In this document: positions 21,310-33,329 of the stretch, one piece after another
How the letters are laid out: every line of letters begins with the position of its first letter
Position numbering within the stretch: position 1 is the first letter of the stretch
From: Daphnia carinata
Lineage: Eukaryota; Arthropoda; Branchiopoda; Diplostraca; Daphniidae
Assembly (NCBI RefSeq): GCF_022539665.2
Contig: NC_081340.1
Location: 5,145,357-5,209,356, forward strand
Reading direction: 5' to 3'
Length of the DNA: 64,000 nt
Position numbers and translations under genes: made by a program
Notes under the pieces: generated by a model
Seen by the model: the letters and a program-made list of their open reading frames with translations, nothing else
Told to the model about the DNA's origin: nothing
Databases searched by the model: none

Positions 21310-22920
21310 CCTTACATGATTCGTGAGTTGATTGCTAGCATATTCTTCTGACAGACGCTTCGAAAGAGACATTTACGATTTTCGTTTACGCTCACCATGG
21401 ATGCTGGTAGACTAGACATTTAAAGTTAAGACACTTTGCCCAATTCCAACAGTTTGATTCTTACTTGTAAGTTGTTATTGCACGAGAATGCAGCGGCGAA
21501 ATCCGCCGTCTTTTTGCTGTCGACAAAAACGATAGTCTTGGCATCACCGAGATCGTGTAAAACTTCGATCAGCTTAACTCTCTTATCTCTTTTCGAGCAC
21601 TGAAAAAACCACTGTTCAACATCCGGATTGGTGCCACCGACAATGCCTGTTGTGACGAATATGTAGTCTTCCATGTACGTCGCAGCCAGCGCTTCTACTT
21701 CATCTGGGAATGTAGCCGAAAATATACAACACGACGGATTCCCTACAGAGAAACAAATAGTATTACATCAGTCGAATTTCATACTCAAAAGCAATCGAGA
21801 ACATATTTTCGGATTCACCGTTGGATGGTTGACAATTTTGTCAACATTCGGGCCGAAACCCATATCAAGCATTCGATCAGCTTCGTCCAAAATTTAAAAC
21901 CTCACCCCTGAGAAGTCAAATACTCCACCGTCGAGAAAATCCTTGAATCGCCCCGCAGTCGCGACAAGAATATTGCACCCAGCTTGAAGATTTGACCGCT
22001 GATGGCTCGTGACAGTTCCTCCATATATAATCACAAACTTTAAAACCGAACTGTAGGAGAATTTACACGCCTCGCGGTGAATTTGAATGGCCAATTCACG
22101 AGTGGGTGCGACAATTACAACTTCTGGCTTTTGCCCCATGGCACGAGACGCAGCAGCAACACCTTGTTCTAACAATATGTTCAAAACCGGTACCAAGTAC
22201 GCCGCCTGCATGAAAAAATGTAAAATTTTAGATGACTTAATCAACGAATATCACGAAGGGTTTGTTGAGTATCTTAGATGCAATTGGACCTTTTAGTAGT
22301 CGTAATTACTGGCGTGCCCACTCAAAATTACTTTTACTTCAATTTACCCAGTTCATACCGACCCATTTGAATCAAGTCAGTACGAGGGCATCAAGGTTTA
22401 AAAATTACACAGCGTTAATTAATTGGATTACTGTTTTGCTGGAGCCCGTGACAGCACAAGCAATTAAATCTCTTTTGGCAAGAATACCTGCAACTGAAGC
22501 TTTCTGAATAGGTGTTGGTTTTCTGTAGCCAGAATTTTTAATGTTTTGAAGTAGTAGTTGACGCAGGCCGGCTTCTTCGAATGGTGTTATGTATTGAGGT
22601 ACATCTTTTCCTGTAACCTAAAGCAAACCCAATAGATATTTTTAAATCATAAAATACAGTTTCGAGAAATGGCTTACCTGAAGGACAACTTTAACAAAAT
22701 TGTTAAAGCGTTCCCCACAGATGATGCCCTTAAACAGTTCGTTTTCATCGCATGTCACAGCTTCCAGAATGTATTGCCATGCAGCTTTCCATCTTCCGTC
22801 AATTCACTGAATAGATTCGGGCAGCCTTTCGAGGTGTGGCCAGCTTTATGACACTAGGGGTAAAACCATATTAAAGTAATCACACTAGGAATACAAGAAA
22901 ACACTTACCTTGTGACCCTG
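21310..22920 (-). pseudogene. vasa-type DEAD-box RNA helicase pseudogene, right-arm copy
   Basis: This is the inverted twin of the 1643-3260 copy, with the same introns, the same TGSSKT and ATAGR changes and the same stop before the DEAD motif. At least one substitution separates them: the motif before GVRF reads DFS here and DIS in the left arm. Shared lesions mean the gene was already dead before the arms were duplicated, or that gene conversion has homogenised them. Confidence 0.85.
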
Positions 22921-23795
22921 GACAGAAAAAAATGTAAATCAAAATGAAACAAATTAGATTATATAGAGACCAAAACAAAGATGGATGTTTAATGTCGTTA
23001 ATGTTGTGTGATACTACAATCTTAATCTTTGCGAAGACAACAAAATTTGTCCAACTCAAAATTATTCAAATATTAGTATCATCTATTGATTATTATCTAT
23101 TGGTATCACTTATTAATCTATAAACATCTAGTAAGTCAGTGATCACAGATTAATATGGACAATTGGAAATTGAAATACATAATACATACCTACAACGTGA
23201 GTAGAAATCCCGATGATATTCCTGATCCATGCTGATCCATACACGAAACTTCTAAGTTTTCTAAAAAAAACTTAAATCGTGTCAAAACTTTAAATTGTTT
23301 TGCATATCTTTTATGTTTTCTCTCATTAGAGTACCTTGAAAAGCGTTAAAAAAATGAGTAAATTAAATGGCAACAATCGCAAAAGCCGTGAGGTCAAGAA
23401 GTAAAATCTAGCGAGGAAGGTAGACAGCAGACTGCACGCGTTAAGCCAATCAAGAAATATGCCTGAAAAAAAAAACTGCCCGATGAGCCACGGTTTAAGG
23501 CGCCTCATGTGGACGCAAAGGTCATTACGAGAAACTTTATCTGTCACAAATTAAATGTTTTCGAACAAATTTAAATTAATTATCAAAATCAAAATTGAAC
23601 TTAAAAGAAACGGAAAAAAGCGTAATACTTGGGGAGACACACTTAAATTTCTTGCTCTTTTTTTTTATTTTATTCCAAAATGGAGTGTGATGACTTTTCG
23701 TTAAGGCCATCCAGCTTCTCCGGTACCACCAGGTTCTCATGTCTACCTGAACAATTCCAATGAGTGTCAGTTTTTGCCGAAAAAAATTTTAAGCC

Positions 23796-26230
23796 TCTGG
23801 GGGGCAATAGATTTTTCCCATTTTAAAACAGGACGATTTTGATGCAAAATGTTTCGAAGTACGAAATTATTATAACAAGATTATGATTGTTTTATTTATT
23901 TATTTTTTTTAATATTTTTTGTTTTATTATTAAGAAATGCCAGAGCGACACAGCTAGAAATTAAAAAATCAACCAACCAAAACCAATGTTTTGTGGATTG
24001 GTTTACAGCAGTGGATAGTTTTTTATGGTCAATCGTCGCAATACCAAAGCTTCAAGCGTAAAAACTTCTGGCTTTATGCGGTAGGCTTCATGAGTAGTAA
24101 GTCCAAAGTAGTGGATATCATACTCATATGCCAACTATTCTTCTAACTCACCTTTGTTCACCCATAGTTTTGCTGCATAATCTTCATTCATATTTGCTAA
24201 TAGTTTACTCAAATGTTAGATAGATTAAGAGCTTCAAAATGGAAGGGAGCAGTTTGTCAATCCATATGGTCAAAAGTTATTCAGTACCAACTCAGGGTTT
24301 TGCTTCTTCCTTCACACAGCTTCTGCAATCATCTAGGAAACAAAAATAAAATACAGTGATAGTTGTTTCAATTTTGGATTGCACAAAGTGAAATTCGCTT
24401 GAAACGAAATATGCTTTAACTAAATAGAACATGGGAAATAACAGAAAAGAATTATCAAAGCCATCGCAAACCCATCCAATAAGGTCCTGTTGGACAAAAT
24501 GAATCAGAAAATTGAACCTTACTAACTAGGTAAAGATAAACGTGATAAAGATAAATGCAGTTTCACGAACAAATCAAGGAATGGTAAATAGGAGAAATTC
24601 CTTGATGCCTTACAGCTTGAAGATATCACTGAAAATAATGAGATTTTCAGAACCTAGTTCTGTATTTAAAAAAAAAAACAGGAATTGTTGATTTGAATTA
24701 AAAATATCAATTGAAATTAACTAAATACCAAGCAACTAGGGCATATGGGGAGCTGCAGAACTTTAACCCAGACAATTTAGCAGGTGGAGTAGGTTTGTAA
24801 AAGATCATTGTTTCGCTGATGATTCAGACGAGCACTGGTGGTATGGAATTATGACCTCGTAATGCTTAAATGCCTGTTAATATGAAGAACACAGGAATTG
24901 CAGTACACAAGATATCGCCACACTGATTGTCAAAATCCCAATCAGGTTATCTAACAGTTATCCTGTCTACCAACAATTTTTTGTTGCAAAGTTTTAAATA
25001 ATTTTAAATACGGCAAAAACGGATAAAACAGATGTGACCTAGAATTAAACGAGTGAAAAAAAACACTACCAAGCGAATATTTACATCTTGCATGTTGCAG
25101 CGACGAAACTCCGCATTCTAATGACATTCTCGCACTGTGGAAGTCAATATCAAAACTTTTCTCAATGTCCGACAGGCGGCCAATACAAGGTTGCTTTTTC
25201 TACCACGTAGTGACACCGTTGGAAACTGGCTTTGTATTATCTTACGAAAAGATTTTCTCTAAAAACAAATTTAATATATTTCCCTTTGTTTTACGTACAT
25301 AATTAATGAATAGCTGGTTACTATTGAAGAGGACAGCCCCGTTAAGTTGGTCGAACTTTGAACTGAGATTGAAACAAAAAATAACCGAAAACCAATCTAC
25401 GGTGTAAGTCTGAAAACTGAGTTTCAAGACCCCTGATAGCAACATTGTTGAAGCATTGGTTTACCTCCTTCAAGAATGTAAGCCAGGAATTCTAGAACTT
25501 GAATTATTAATTACTTAGGTGACCAAAGTAGGATTCATAGAATTGCCTTCAAAGGCAAAGATGTAACAATAGGTGGTAAGGTACAATCGTGACTCATAAC
25601 AGAAATCAGCTAATATGTGATAATGACAATAAATTTACTGTGATGCCAAACTGCTTTTACACTGATGATGACCTAACCCATCCACAAGATATCACAAGTC
25701 TTAAACAAAGTAATCAAGTAGAAACATTTAACAGACAAACTTATGCGCCCAACTTCTAGACATTTTACTGTCTTTTGCAATTTGGGATTTTAATACAGTA
25801 TGTGTACAAAGTATTTCATAATCTACGACAGGATAGCTTGTACGAAAAAAACTTCTCTTAAGGCAACCTTTTTACTGATGGAATAATTTTGTACGATGTG
25901 GGAGGGGAAATTGATTTTTGACATTGGGGGGGATGTAAGGATTCGAATTTAGAACTGTTGGCTACATGGACCGATGATCACCCACAGAGCTACCTAAATC
26001 GAATGTTCTAGTATACATTGTTATATGTAAGGTAATGTGAAAAACGTAGTTTTTCAAGGAATTATTTGTTTATCTGTCTAGCATTTATGTGTGGTTCTTA
26101 CCTCGGCACAAATAATTCGTAATATAAAAAACCAGAAAAATTTTCCCCTCAGCCAAATGCCTCGATTTGTCGTCAGTTAACACGCAGACCGTGCACATTA
26201 CGACTCGTCATCAATTTATCATCATCAGGT
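23796..26230. other. Gene-poor intergenic region
   Basis: AT-rich sequence outside the palindrome. Reading frames are short and none matches a family I know. It starts where the right arm stops and ends before the IVD gene. Confidence 0.6.
25931..26006 (-). pseudogene. tRNA-like sequence
   Basis: On the minus strand, GTAGCTCTGTGGGTGATCA resembles an A box and AAATTCGAATCC a B box. The arms do not pair well enough for a functional tRNA. Confidence 0.35.
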
Positions 26231-26243
26231 ACTTATAAGACTT

Positions 26244-26316
26244 TAGGTAAGCGGCGGAGTTGAACACGGAGCCTACGTCACACGGAGCGCAGTCCATAAC
26301 CATTACACCACCGACT
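26244..26316 (-). pseudogene. tRNA-like sequence
   Basis: On the minus strand, GTCGGTGGTGTAATGGTTATG looks like an acceptor plus D-arm and GTGTTCAACTCC like a T-arm, but the anticodon arm is not convincing. Probably a tRNA-derived repeat or relic just downstream of IVD. Confidence 0.4.
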
Positions 26317-26498
26317 ATACATAATTTTTATGTCACTTTTGGTTTACTGAAATATCGCAAGGTAACTTACATATTCCATTTCGTTTTCGACAGGATTAGA
26401 ACTGCTAAGTTAGAAATCTCTTTTCTAGCATTCGGTTACGCTGCGTTCTTCATTAAATAGTACATAACAATCGCTTTTAATACATCACAACAACATGT

Positions 26499-28180
26499 TC
26501 ATTTATATTCATCATTCAGTGATCGACCAATAATCGAACGGCGGACTTCGCTGGTTCCAGCTCCGATTTCGTAGAGTTTTGCATCTCGCAAATAGCGTCC
26601 AGTGGGATAATCGTTTATGTATCCATTACCACCCAAGATTTGAATAGCGTCCAAAGCCATCTGCGTGGCTTTCTCTGCTGTATAGAGGATTATTCCAGCG
26701 CAATCTTTGTTGCTGGCATGACCACGATCACAAGCTCTAGCTACACTGTATAGATAGGAACGACAAGCACCGAGTGTCGTATACATATCTGCCATTTTCC
26801 CTTGGATCAACTGGAACTCCCCGATTCTTTTGCCAAATTGCTTGCGAATGTGAGCATATTCGAATGCCGTATCGCAGCACGCCTGCATAATACTTTACAT
26901 GCACACAGAAAACAATTAGAACCTTGATTGGTAAAACGATGATATTAGCATTGTTACCCGACAGGTCCAGACGCTAAAACGAGTCGTTCAGACTCTAGTC
27001 CGCTCATTAGCACATAGACACCATGGTTAAGTTTTCCGAGAATATTGGAAGCTGGTACTTTGCAGTCCTCAAAAATTAGCTCACACGTGTTTGAGCCTCG
27101 CATTCCAAGTTTATCAAGTTTCTGGGCAGTACGGAAACCAGGCATATCTTTTTCAATAATAAATGCAGTTATTCCGTGCTGGGGTTTTGTATCACCAGTT
27201 CCTGTTTTGGCGTAGATAATGAGAACATCAGCGTCAGGTCCGTTTGTGATCCAGAACTTATTTCCATTCAAAATGTAGTAATCGCCTTTTTTTTCGGCTT
27301 TAGTTTTCATTGAAACGACGTCGGAACCCGAGCCAGGCTCAGACATGGCCAATGCTCCTATGTGGTCCCCCGAGCAGAGCTGTAAATCAAGAAAGAAAAA
27401 TACCAATTAAAAGTTGGCTTATTCAAAATGAAACATATTAAGAATACCTTAGGAAGGTATTTCTTTTTTTGCTCTTCAGATCCATTACGGGAAATTTGAT
27501 TGACACATAAGTTGGAATGAGCGCCATAACTCAGACCAATTGCTCCAGAAGCCCTTGAAATTTCTTCCATGATGATGCAATGGTCCAAGTAACCTCCATC
27601 ACTTCCACCGTATTCTGATTTAGCAGTAATGCCCAATAATCCCAGGGAGCCACATTTCTTGTAAAACTCCTGCAATTTATAGATTTATATGAAAGACGAA
27701 GGTAAAAAACTGGAATGAAGCAAAATTGATAACTAAACTTTACAGATAAATCTAAGAATTGTGCTATGATGGATCAAAAAAGTTGTCTAGATTCCCTGAT
27801 GTTCTTGTTACAGATTCAACCAATGAGAACTTATACTTTTTATCTTACTCTCATCTCTGGGTAAATATTCATTTTATCAATTTCATAGGCTTTCGGAGCA
27901 AGTTCTTTCTGCACAAAGTCAAACACCGTTTTCCTCAGCTGAAAAATTTGAGAAACAAAGAAAATATGGTTACTGACACTGTATTTAACAACAGGGAATG
28001 AGGAGCGTAGAATACCTGAATTTGTTCATCTGTTAAACCACTAATTATATCATCTATTGGATAATGCGTCATTTGGCGTTGCTGTGGGCAGGAAAATGTT
28101 GCAGCAACAGGAATTAATCTTCGATTTGGGCATCCTCGACTAACACTTGTAAGAAGGCGAGAAAATAGCAAACTCGACAT
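26499..28180 (-). CDS. IVD: Isovaleryl-CoA dehydrogenase, mitochondrial (complete, five exons)
   Basis: This flavoprotein oxidises isovaleryl-CoA to 3-methylcrotonyl-CoA in leucine breakdown in the mitochondrial matrix, passing electrons to ETF (family knowledge). Exons in transcription order are 28016-28180, 27849-27938, 27448-27669, 26958-27379 and 26499-26892. All introns are GT-AG and frames join exactly to give 430 aa, close to the usual length of about 423. Residues 1-30 ([16 protein letters not shown]...) are Arg-rich without acids, as in a mitochondrial presequence. Visible signatures are the first acyl-CoA dehydrogenase motif [12 protein letters not shown] (about 168-179), the YGAHSNLC segment, the catalytic-Glu segment [10 protein letters not shown] (Glu about 290) and the C-terminal signature [17 protein letters not shown]. 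The C-terminus [12 protein letters not shown] is intact. The gene looks functional. Confidence 0.96.
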
Positions 28181-28283
28181 AGCTCCAGATTCACTTTGAT
28201 GTACTTCTAAGTTACTATCACAAATGCGTTTTATGATAGCGTAGCAGAATACTGCATCAGAAGTTTTTCCTTCAAATTAGTCG

Positions 28284-28296
28284 CTAGATGGCGTGG
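28284..28296 (+). promoter_or_regulatory. CTCF-like motif CGCTAGATGGCGT
   Basis: Matches the arthropod CTCF core (AGATGGCGC type) about 105 bp upstream of the IVD start codon. Motif match only. Confidence 0.4.
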
Positions 28297-28489
28297 ATGT
28301 CTGCAGTAGAAAGACAAATGTTTCCCGTTGTAAGAAGAATAAGTTCGACAAATAAGCTAGACCTTTCTAGAATTTTAAAAAACCTAGATAATGCAATAAA
28401 AATTAAGATATGGATTAGAAATTAATAAGGATTTTCGAAATTAAGTTCGGTTTCTAAATGGTTGGTGTTTTAATTAGCAGGAGGTAGAT

Positions 28490-28503
28490 TGCGCTAGATG
28501 GCA
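28490..28503 (+). promoter_or_regulatory. CTCF-like motif GCGCTAGATGGCAG
   Basis: Second copy, in the same orientation, about 200 bp from the motif at 28284. Confidence 0.4.
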
Positions 28504-29820
28504 GTGCACATCTCTATAAAAATATTGTAATAAATGGTAAAAACCAGACAACACGAATGGTTAATAAGAAAAAGTCGATCATTGACGTTTCGTACTCTTT
28601 TATTGTAAAAGAAAAATATTTCGGAAAATTTCCCTTCTATAGTAAAAAAAAAAAAAAAACAATAAAAAAATGTCTCTTTATACACCATCTATCACTTTGT
28701 ATTGCAAACATAAGGCCAATATTTATAATACAGGAATGCCTACACGATGAAAAATGATACAACCAATAAGCTGACATTCGACTGTGAATTGAAAGTAAAA
28801 CAAACAAACAATCAAACCTAATCATCATCGGTGCAATACGCTGCAAACGAGGGTATAGATGAGGGCAGTTAGAAAAGAAAAAGAAAACAACAACAATGAA
28901 AAAAAACACGATGCACGCACACACGAGATGGGGGGTCGTCCACAACAAAACACACGCTTACACACCTGCTGAATTCAATCAGCTGGGTTCCGATCCTTCT
29001 GACGTACAAGACAAAAAGGGAAAGAAAAAAAAAATTCATGATGAACAAACGGATTTTTGAGGGAAGTGTATGGGAGGGGGGGCTTCCATTTATGTACAAT
29101 CTGCGCTTTGAATAATATGGTGAACCAAACTAAAAACAACATAAGGCCGAGACCATTTTTTTTTGTTTGTTTTGTTTTGTTAGAAAAAGACAGAAGAGGG
29201 AATGGCGTGAGTTGTGTGAGGGAGGTAGAAGAGAGAGAGATTGGGGGGGCTCCGTCTGATGAGGAAAACGAAAAAAAAAAAAAAAAACAGAAAAAAAAAT
29301 TTCTAAATTCAATTTCAGGTTTTCCAGGTGGGAGGAAATGCAAAAGATGAAATTCGTGCTGCCTTCCCTAGTTTTTTGCTTTTTCTTCATCTTCGGACAA
29401 GTTGATTCTTGAGGCGATTTTCATCTCTTTTTTTTTTTTCTCTTTTTCCCACAGTTTGTGTATTTCCGCTAATGATTTGGTAATCTTTTTATAAGCTCGT
29501 TTGAAATGAATTCTTTGTCTCTCTTTCTCTCTGGTGGTAATAAAATACTACACCGTATTTTATTATTGTTATTTTTTTTTTAATGAAATAAAAGAGCTCC
29601 TCCACTATATCACATAATAGGCCCTTACCCCTCCCCTTCAAATTTCACGAGTATTTCGACGACCCAATTATTTGTTTGTCAAATAGACGCCATTAACAAG
29701 AAGAGAAAAAAAAACAGCTAAACAATAAGAGAACTACTCCGAGTCTAAGAGAGAGAGATATAAAGAGAAAAGAAGCCTGGTTTCCTGTTTAATATGAATG
29801 CAACGTCGCTTCAAATCCAA

Positions 29821-29824
29821 CACA

Positions 29825-29862
<38 letters not shown>
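29821..29862. repeat. CA microsatellite
   Basis: An almost pure (CA)n tract of about 40 bp. Confidence 0.95.
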
Positions 29863-29863
<1 letters not shown>

Positions 29864-31165
29864 ACACGAACGAACCAAAAAGTCACAACATGAAAATGGG
29901 GGGAGGGAAGATATAAAGATATTCAAATAGGGGAAAAAAAAAACATACTTATCCCTCCCGCGTTCGCGCGATCTCAATCATTCATAAAGAAAGACACGGG
30001 AAGAAAAAAAACAAAAAAAACAAATCAGACACACACGGCAAAAGTACTCGGGTGATGGATGATTGTCCGCAAACATACGTAAACGCATTCATACAAATAC
30101 ATACACACGCGAAAATTTCACACGGGAGAATTTTGATGAATATTGAAAAAAAAAAAATATGTATAAAAAATGCGAAAAAAAAATCGATAAAATCCTTAAT
30201 TTTTTTTTTTTTTTTTGTTTCTTTTTGCTTTTTTGCTTTTTTTTGTTTTTTGTTTTCTTTTTGCAGTTTGAAAGAGACCGGAGTGGAAGAAAAAAAAAAC
30301 GGGAAAGAAAGATATACACATGACATTTACAATCAAAAATTGTCGAGTGGTTGTTCCGAAATCGAAAAAAAAAAAAATACATATCAGGAGACAAGAGAGT
30401 GTGAGGGGAGGAAGAAGGATTTATAAGAGCACGCGAAAAATGGGTTGTCCTCCCCCCTGCTCCTCAAATATTCTAATGGGATTTTTTTTTTTTTGAAAGG
30501 TGTGTAAAAACCTCTTGTTGATTGGCACGAGAAAAATTGTGTTTTCATTTTTGTAATTTTTTTTTATCTATTTTTTTTTTTTTTTTCATCATTCATTTTT
30601 GCTTTTCTTTATTATTATAATTTTTTGTTGTTTTTCAACGACGAGGATGAAAAGAATTGGTTTTCAAAAATTGGCGCGTTCCCGGTCATCCGTCCCACAG
30701 TACACACCGAGAGAGTCGAAGAGGTCGAGGAATAATGAAAAAAAAAAAAAAAAAAAATTGTATATCGAACCAACGATGAAAATTAATTTTTGTTTTTTGC
30801 TGTGTGTGTGTGAAAATCTCTTTCCGTTTTGAATGTTAAAAAAAAGGGGGGAGGGATACGGTTAGATGGGAAGAGAAATTGTGTTGACGGTGAAACTCTC
30901 GCGTTTCGTTGGATATTTCTCGAAAAACAAAACCCATTCGTTTCCAAGTTTGCGGAGGATTACGAAACGACTTACATAATCGGAGACGAAAAAGGTGAGA
31001 AAAAAAAAATTTAATAGAATAAACAACCCTGTTGAACCTGAGGTCACGCCCATCATCAGCACCTTCAGCTATTGTTGTTATTTTGTGTTTCTTTTGTTTT
31101 ATAAACAAAAACTTGTAAAAATAAAGAACCTCTCGAGAAAATTCAAAAACCATCCATAGAATTAC

Positions 31166-31178
31166 CCGCTAGATGGCT
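31166..31178 (+). promoter_or_regulatory. CTCF-like motif CCGCTAGATGGCT
   Basis: Copy located just beyond the TCF stop codon, probably in its 3'UTR or downstream flank. Confidence 0.35.
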
Positions 31179-31450
31179 CTTCTTTTCTCGACCAACTGCC
31201 AACGGGGAGGAAGAGGGAGAGCGCTAATTTTTTTTTTTTTTTTTTACAAGGGAGGAAGTGAAGAAACGATTTCATTTGCCATTGAGCAAAATAAAATCTC
31301 GGTTTTTTTTTTTCCTATTGTGTCATATTTCATTAAAAATCGACCAGGGAGCGAGGAGGCCCGCGCCACAAGTTCTGTTGAATTCTGGCGTTGAAAAAAA
31401 AAAAGCCAATGGAAGATGCGGATGGGTGGGGAGGAAATATAGTTGTGTGA

Positions 31451-32315
31451 TCAGGTGACACTAACAATAGCGTGCGAATTGGTATCGGAGGCTTTGCTGA
31501 CAGACGAATGCGCCTTGTCCTTATTGCTGTTACTGCTGCACTGGCCCGTCAGCTGATTGACACTCAACGGATTGTTGATGTCGTGCGGATTCGTGCCGAT
31601 CGGATGCCGATGCGGAAGGTTGGCCGGCGGTAGCAGCAGCCCGTGGTGGTTGTGTTGCTGCTGCTGCTGCTGCTGGTGGTGTTGGTGGTGGTGATGCGAA
31701 GAGTTCTGCTGTTGTTGCTGGCCCGCCGCAGACGGCGCCGGATGGAGCGGGTGATGATGAGAATGATGGTGGTGATGAACAGAGTGATGAGAATGACCCG
31801 ATCCGGACGGACTAGGCCCTGGCAACATGTTGTACAAGCCGAAAGGTAGACTCGGGGTGCTCCCGTTGCCGGAAGAGGAGGACGACGAGGACGAGGACGA
31901 AGCGGCCGAGAGGCTCGTCTGCGCCGTAATGAGCGAAGACTTGCCGATGATGCCGATGATGGCGTCGTGTCCGCCCACGCCGCCGCCCGTCGTGTAGCTG
32001 GCCGAAGACGGTGTGGCCGGCGACGGCGTCAAAGGGCAGGGCGAGGCCAGGCTCGTACTGGGACTAGGTAGGATGGCCGGACTGGCAAGTGAGGACAGGC
32101 TCAGACCAGGACTCGAGAGTCCCAAATCCGATGCCGAGGTGGCTCCTCCATCATCATCATCCGCTGCGGCATCAGAGTCGCTGCTGGCGTCATCGTCGTC
32201 GACCTTAGAGTCGGGTGAACGCGTTTCGCCTACGCTTCCCGCGCTCCCCAAATTGTCCTCCGAGTGGTCAGCCTCGTCGGCGCCGTCCATGTAACGAATG
32301 CACTTTTTCTTCCTC
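31451..32315 (-). CDS. pan: pan exon 12b: completes the C-clamp, long C-terminal tail
   Basis: Acceptor TTACAG|GAGG; joined to exon 11 it gives [12 protein letters not shown], supplying the fourth cysteine and basic run of the C-clamp. The remaining tail (about 280 aa) is acidic ([10 protein letters not shown]), then Ser/Pro-rich, then His/Gln-rich. It contains NPLSVNQLT, which weakly resembles a CtBP-binding PLSL motif. Stop TGA at 31451. Confidence 0.93.
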
Positions 32316-33295
32316 CTGTAAGGCAAACAATTCCGGCCAAGGGGAAATGAGAAAAAAAAAAATAAAATAAAATAAAAGAAACACATTTTAGATCGTTGTT
32401 TGTCAGAACTTGGCATCAAACTTAAAAAAGAATCAAAACAGGAAAAAAAATAAAGAAATAAAGAAATAAAACATGTTGATACGACGGTGTGAAATAATGA
32501 CGGGCAACTACATCATAAATACAGTGGGGAGAACAACAGAGCCAGGGAGTAAAAAAAAAAAACAAAAACAAAAACAAAAAATTAAATAAACAAGCGTACA
32601 ACAATCATTTAAAAAATAATAATGTCAGACAATTTGGAAACAAGGAGGAAAACGAATGCGTCATGCGTTTCCAGGAGAAACAGATTTTTGCTGGAGAAGA
32701 GAAAAATAGATCCGTCGAATTACAAGAAGAAGAACCTAAAAATTAAAATCTTTTTTTTTTCTTTTTCTGACATTAAAAAATCAATCAATAAAAAAAAAGA
32801 ATCTCATACAAAACGTGAAACGAATTAAGAGAAATAAAATATGCAACTTAAAAAAAAAAAAAACGTGTCGGTCTAGAAGAGGGAGGACAACCGGAATAAC
32901 AAAAAACAACAAACAGACCAAACATAATCCAAACAAAAAAAAAAAAAAAAAACCTAATGAAAAATAAATAAATAATAACGAATCGAAAAAAAAAAAAAAA
33001 AAAAAAAATGATCACGAGATGAGTTTGCACGGTCAAAAAAGATTCCAACACCTTGTCAAAATTTGTTGTGTGCCGGTCGATGATGTGTCGTTTCTCGCGT
33101 CGCTTCTATTATTCTAATTATGTTCTCTTTTGTTTTTTTTTGTTTGTGGGAGGACGATATGAGGGGAAACGGAAGAGAAATTCATCACTTGAAAAGAATT
33201 AAACGGTCCGTCTCTTCTTTTAATCTTTTCATCTTAAAAAAAAAAAAAAACATTTTTGTCGTTGGGTTCCTTTTCTAAAAAATCTTCTGTTTTCT

Positions 33296-33329
<34 letters not shown>

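Larger units (their letters stand above)
13329..23795 (-). repeat. Right arm of giant inverted repeat
   Basis: This is the reverse complement of 775-11459. The outer edge is at 23795, where TTTTAAGCC gives way to unrelated sequence while the left arm continues into the MITE. It carries inverted copies of every left-arm feature. It is about 220 bp shorter, mainly because the 23-bp minisatellite is contracted. Confidence 0.95.
28181..31450. other. Intergenic region between TCF/pangolin and IVD
   Basis: Contains the IVD promoter region and the TCF 3'UTR; neither end is resolved. Low-complexity tracts are dense: a CA repeat at 29821-29862 and many poly-A/T runs of 10-20. Two CTCF-like motifs lie within 350 bp of the IVD start codon. 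Short Phe/Lys-rich frames here are products of homopolymers. Confidence 0.6.

Noticed and set aside
775-23795. Palindrome as a simple missed-adapter or fold-back read artefact
   Set aside because: Such artefacts give perfect mirror copies; here there are substitutions, indels and a 17 versus 7 repeat difference. A haplotype mis-join is not excluded, however, and is kept as the alternative.
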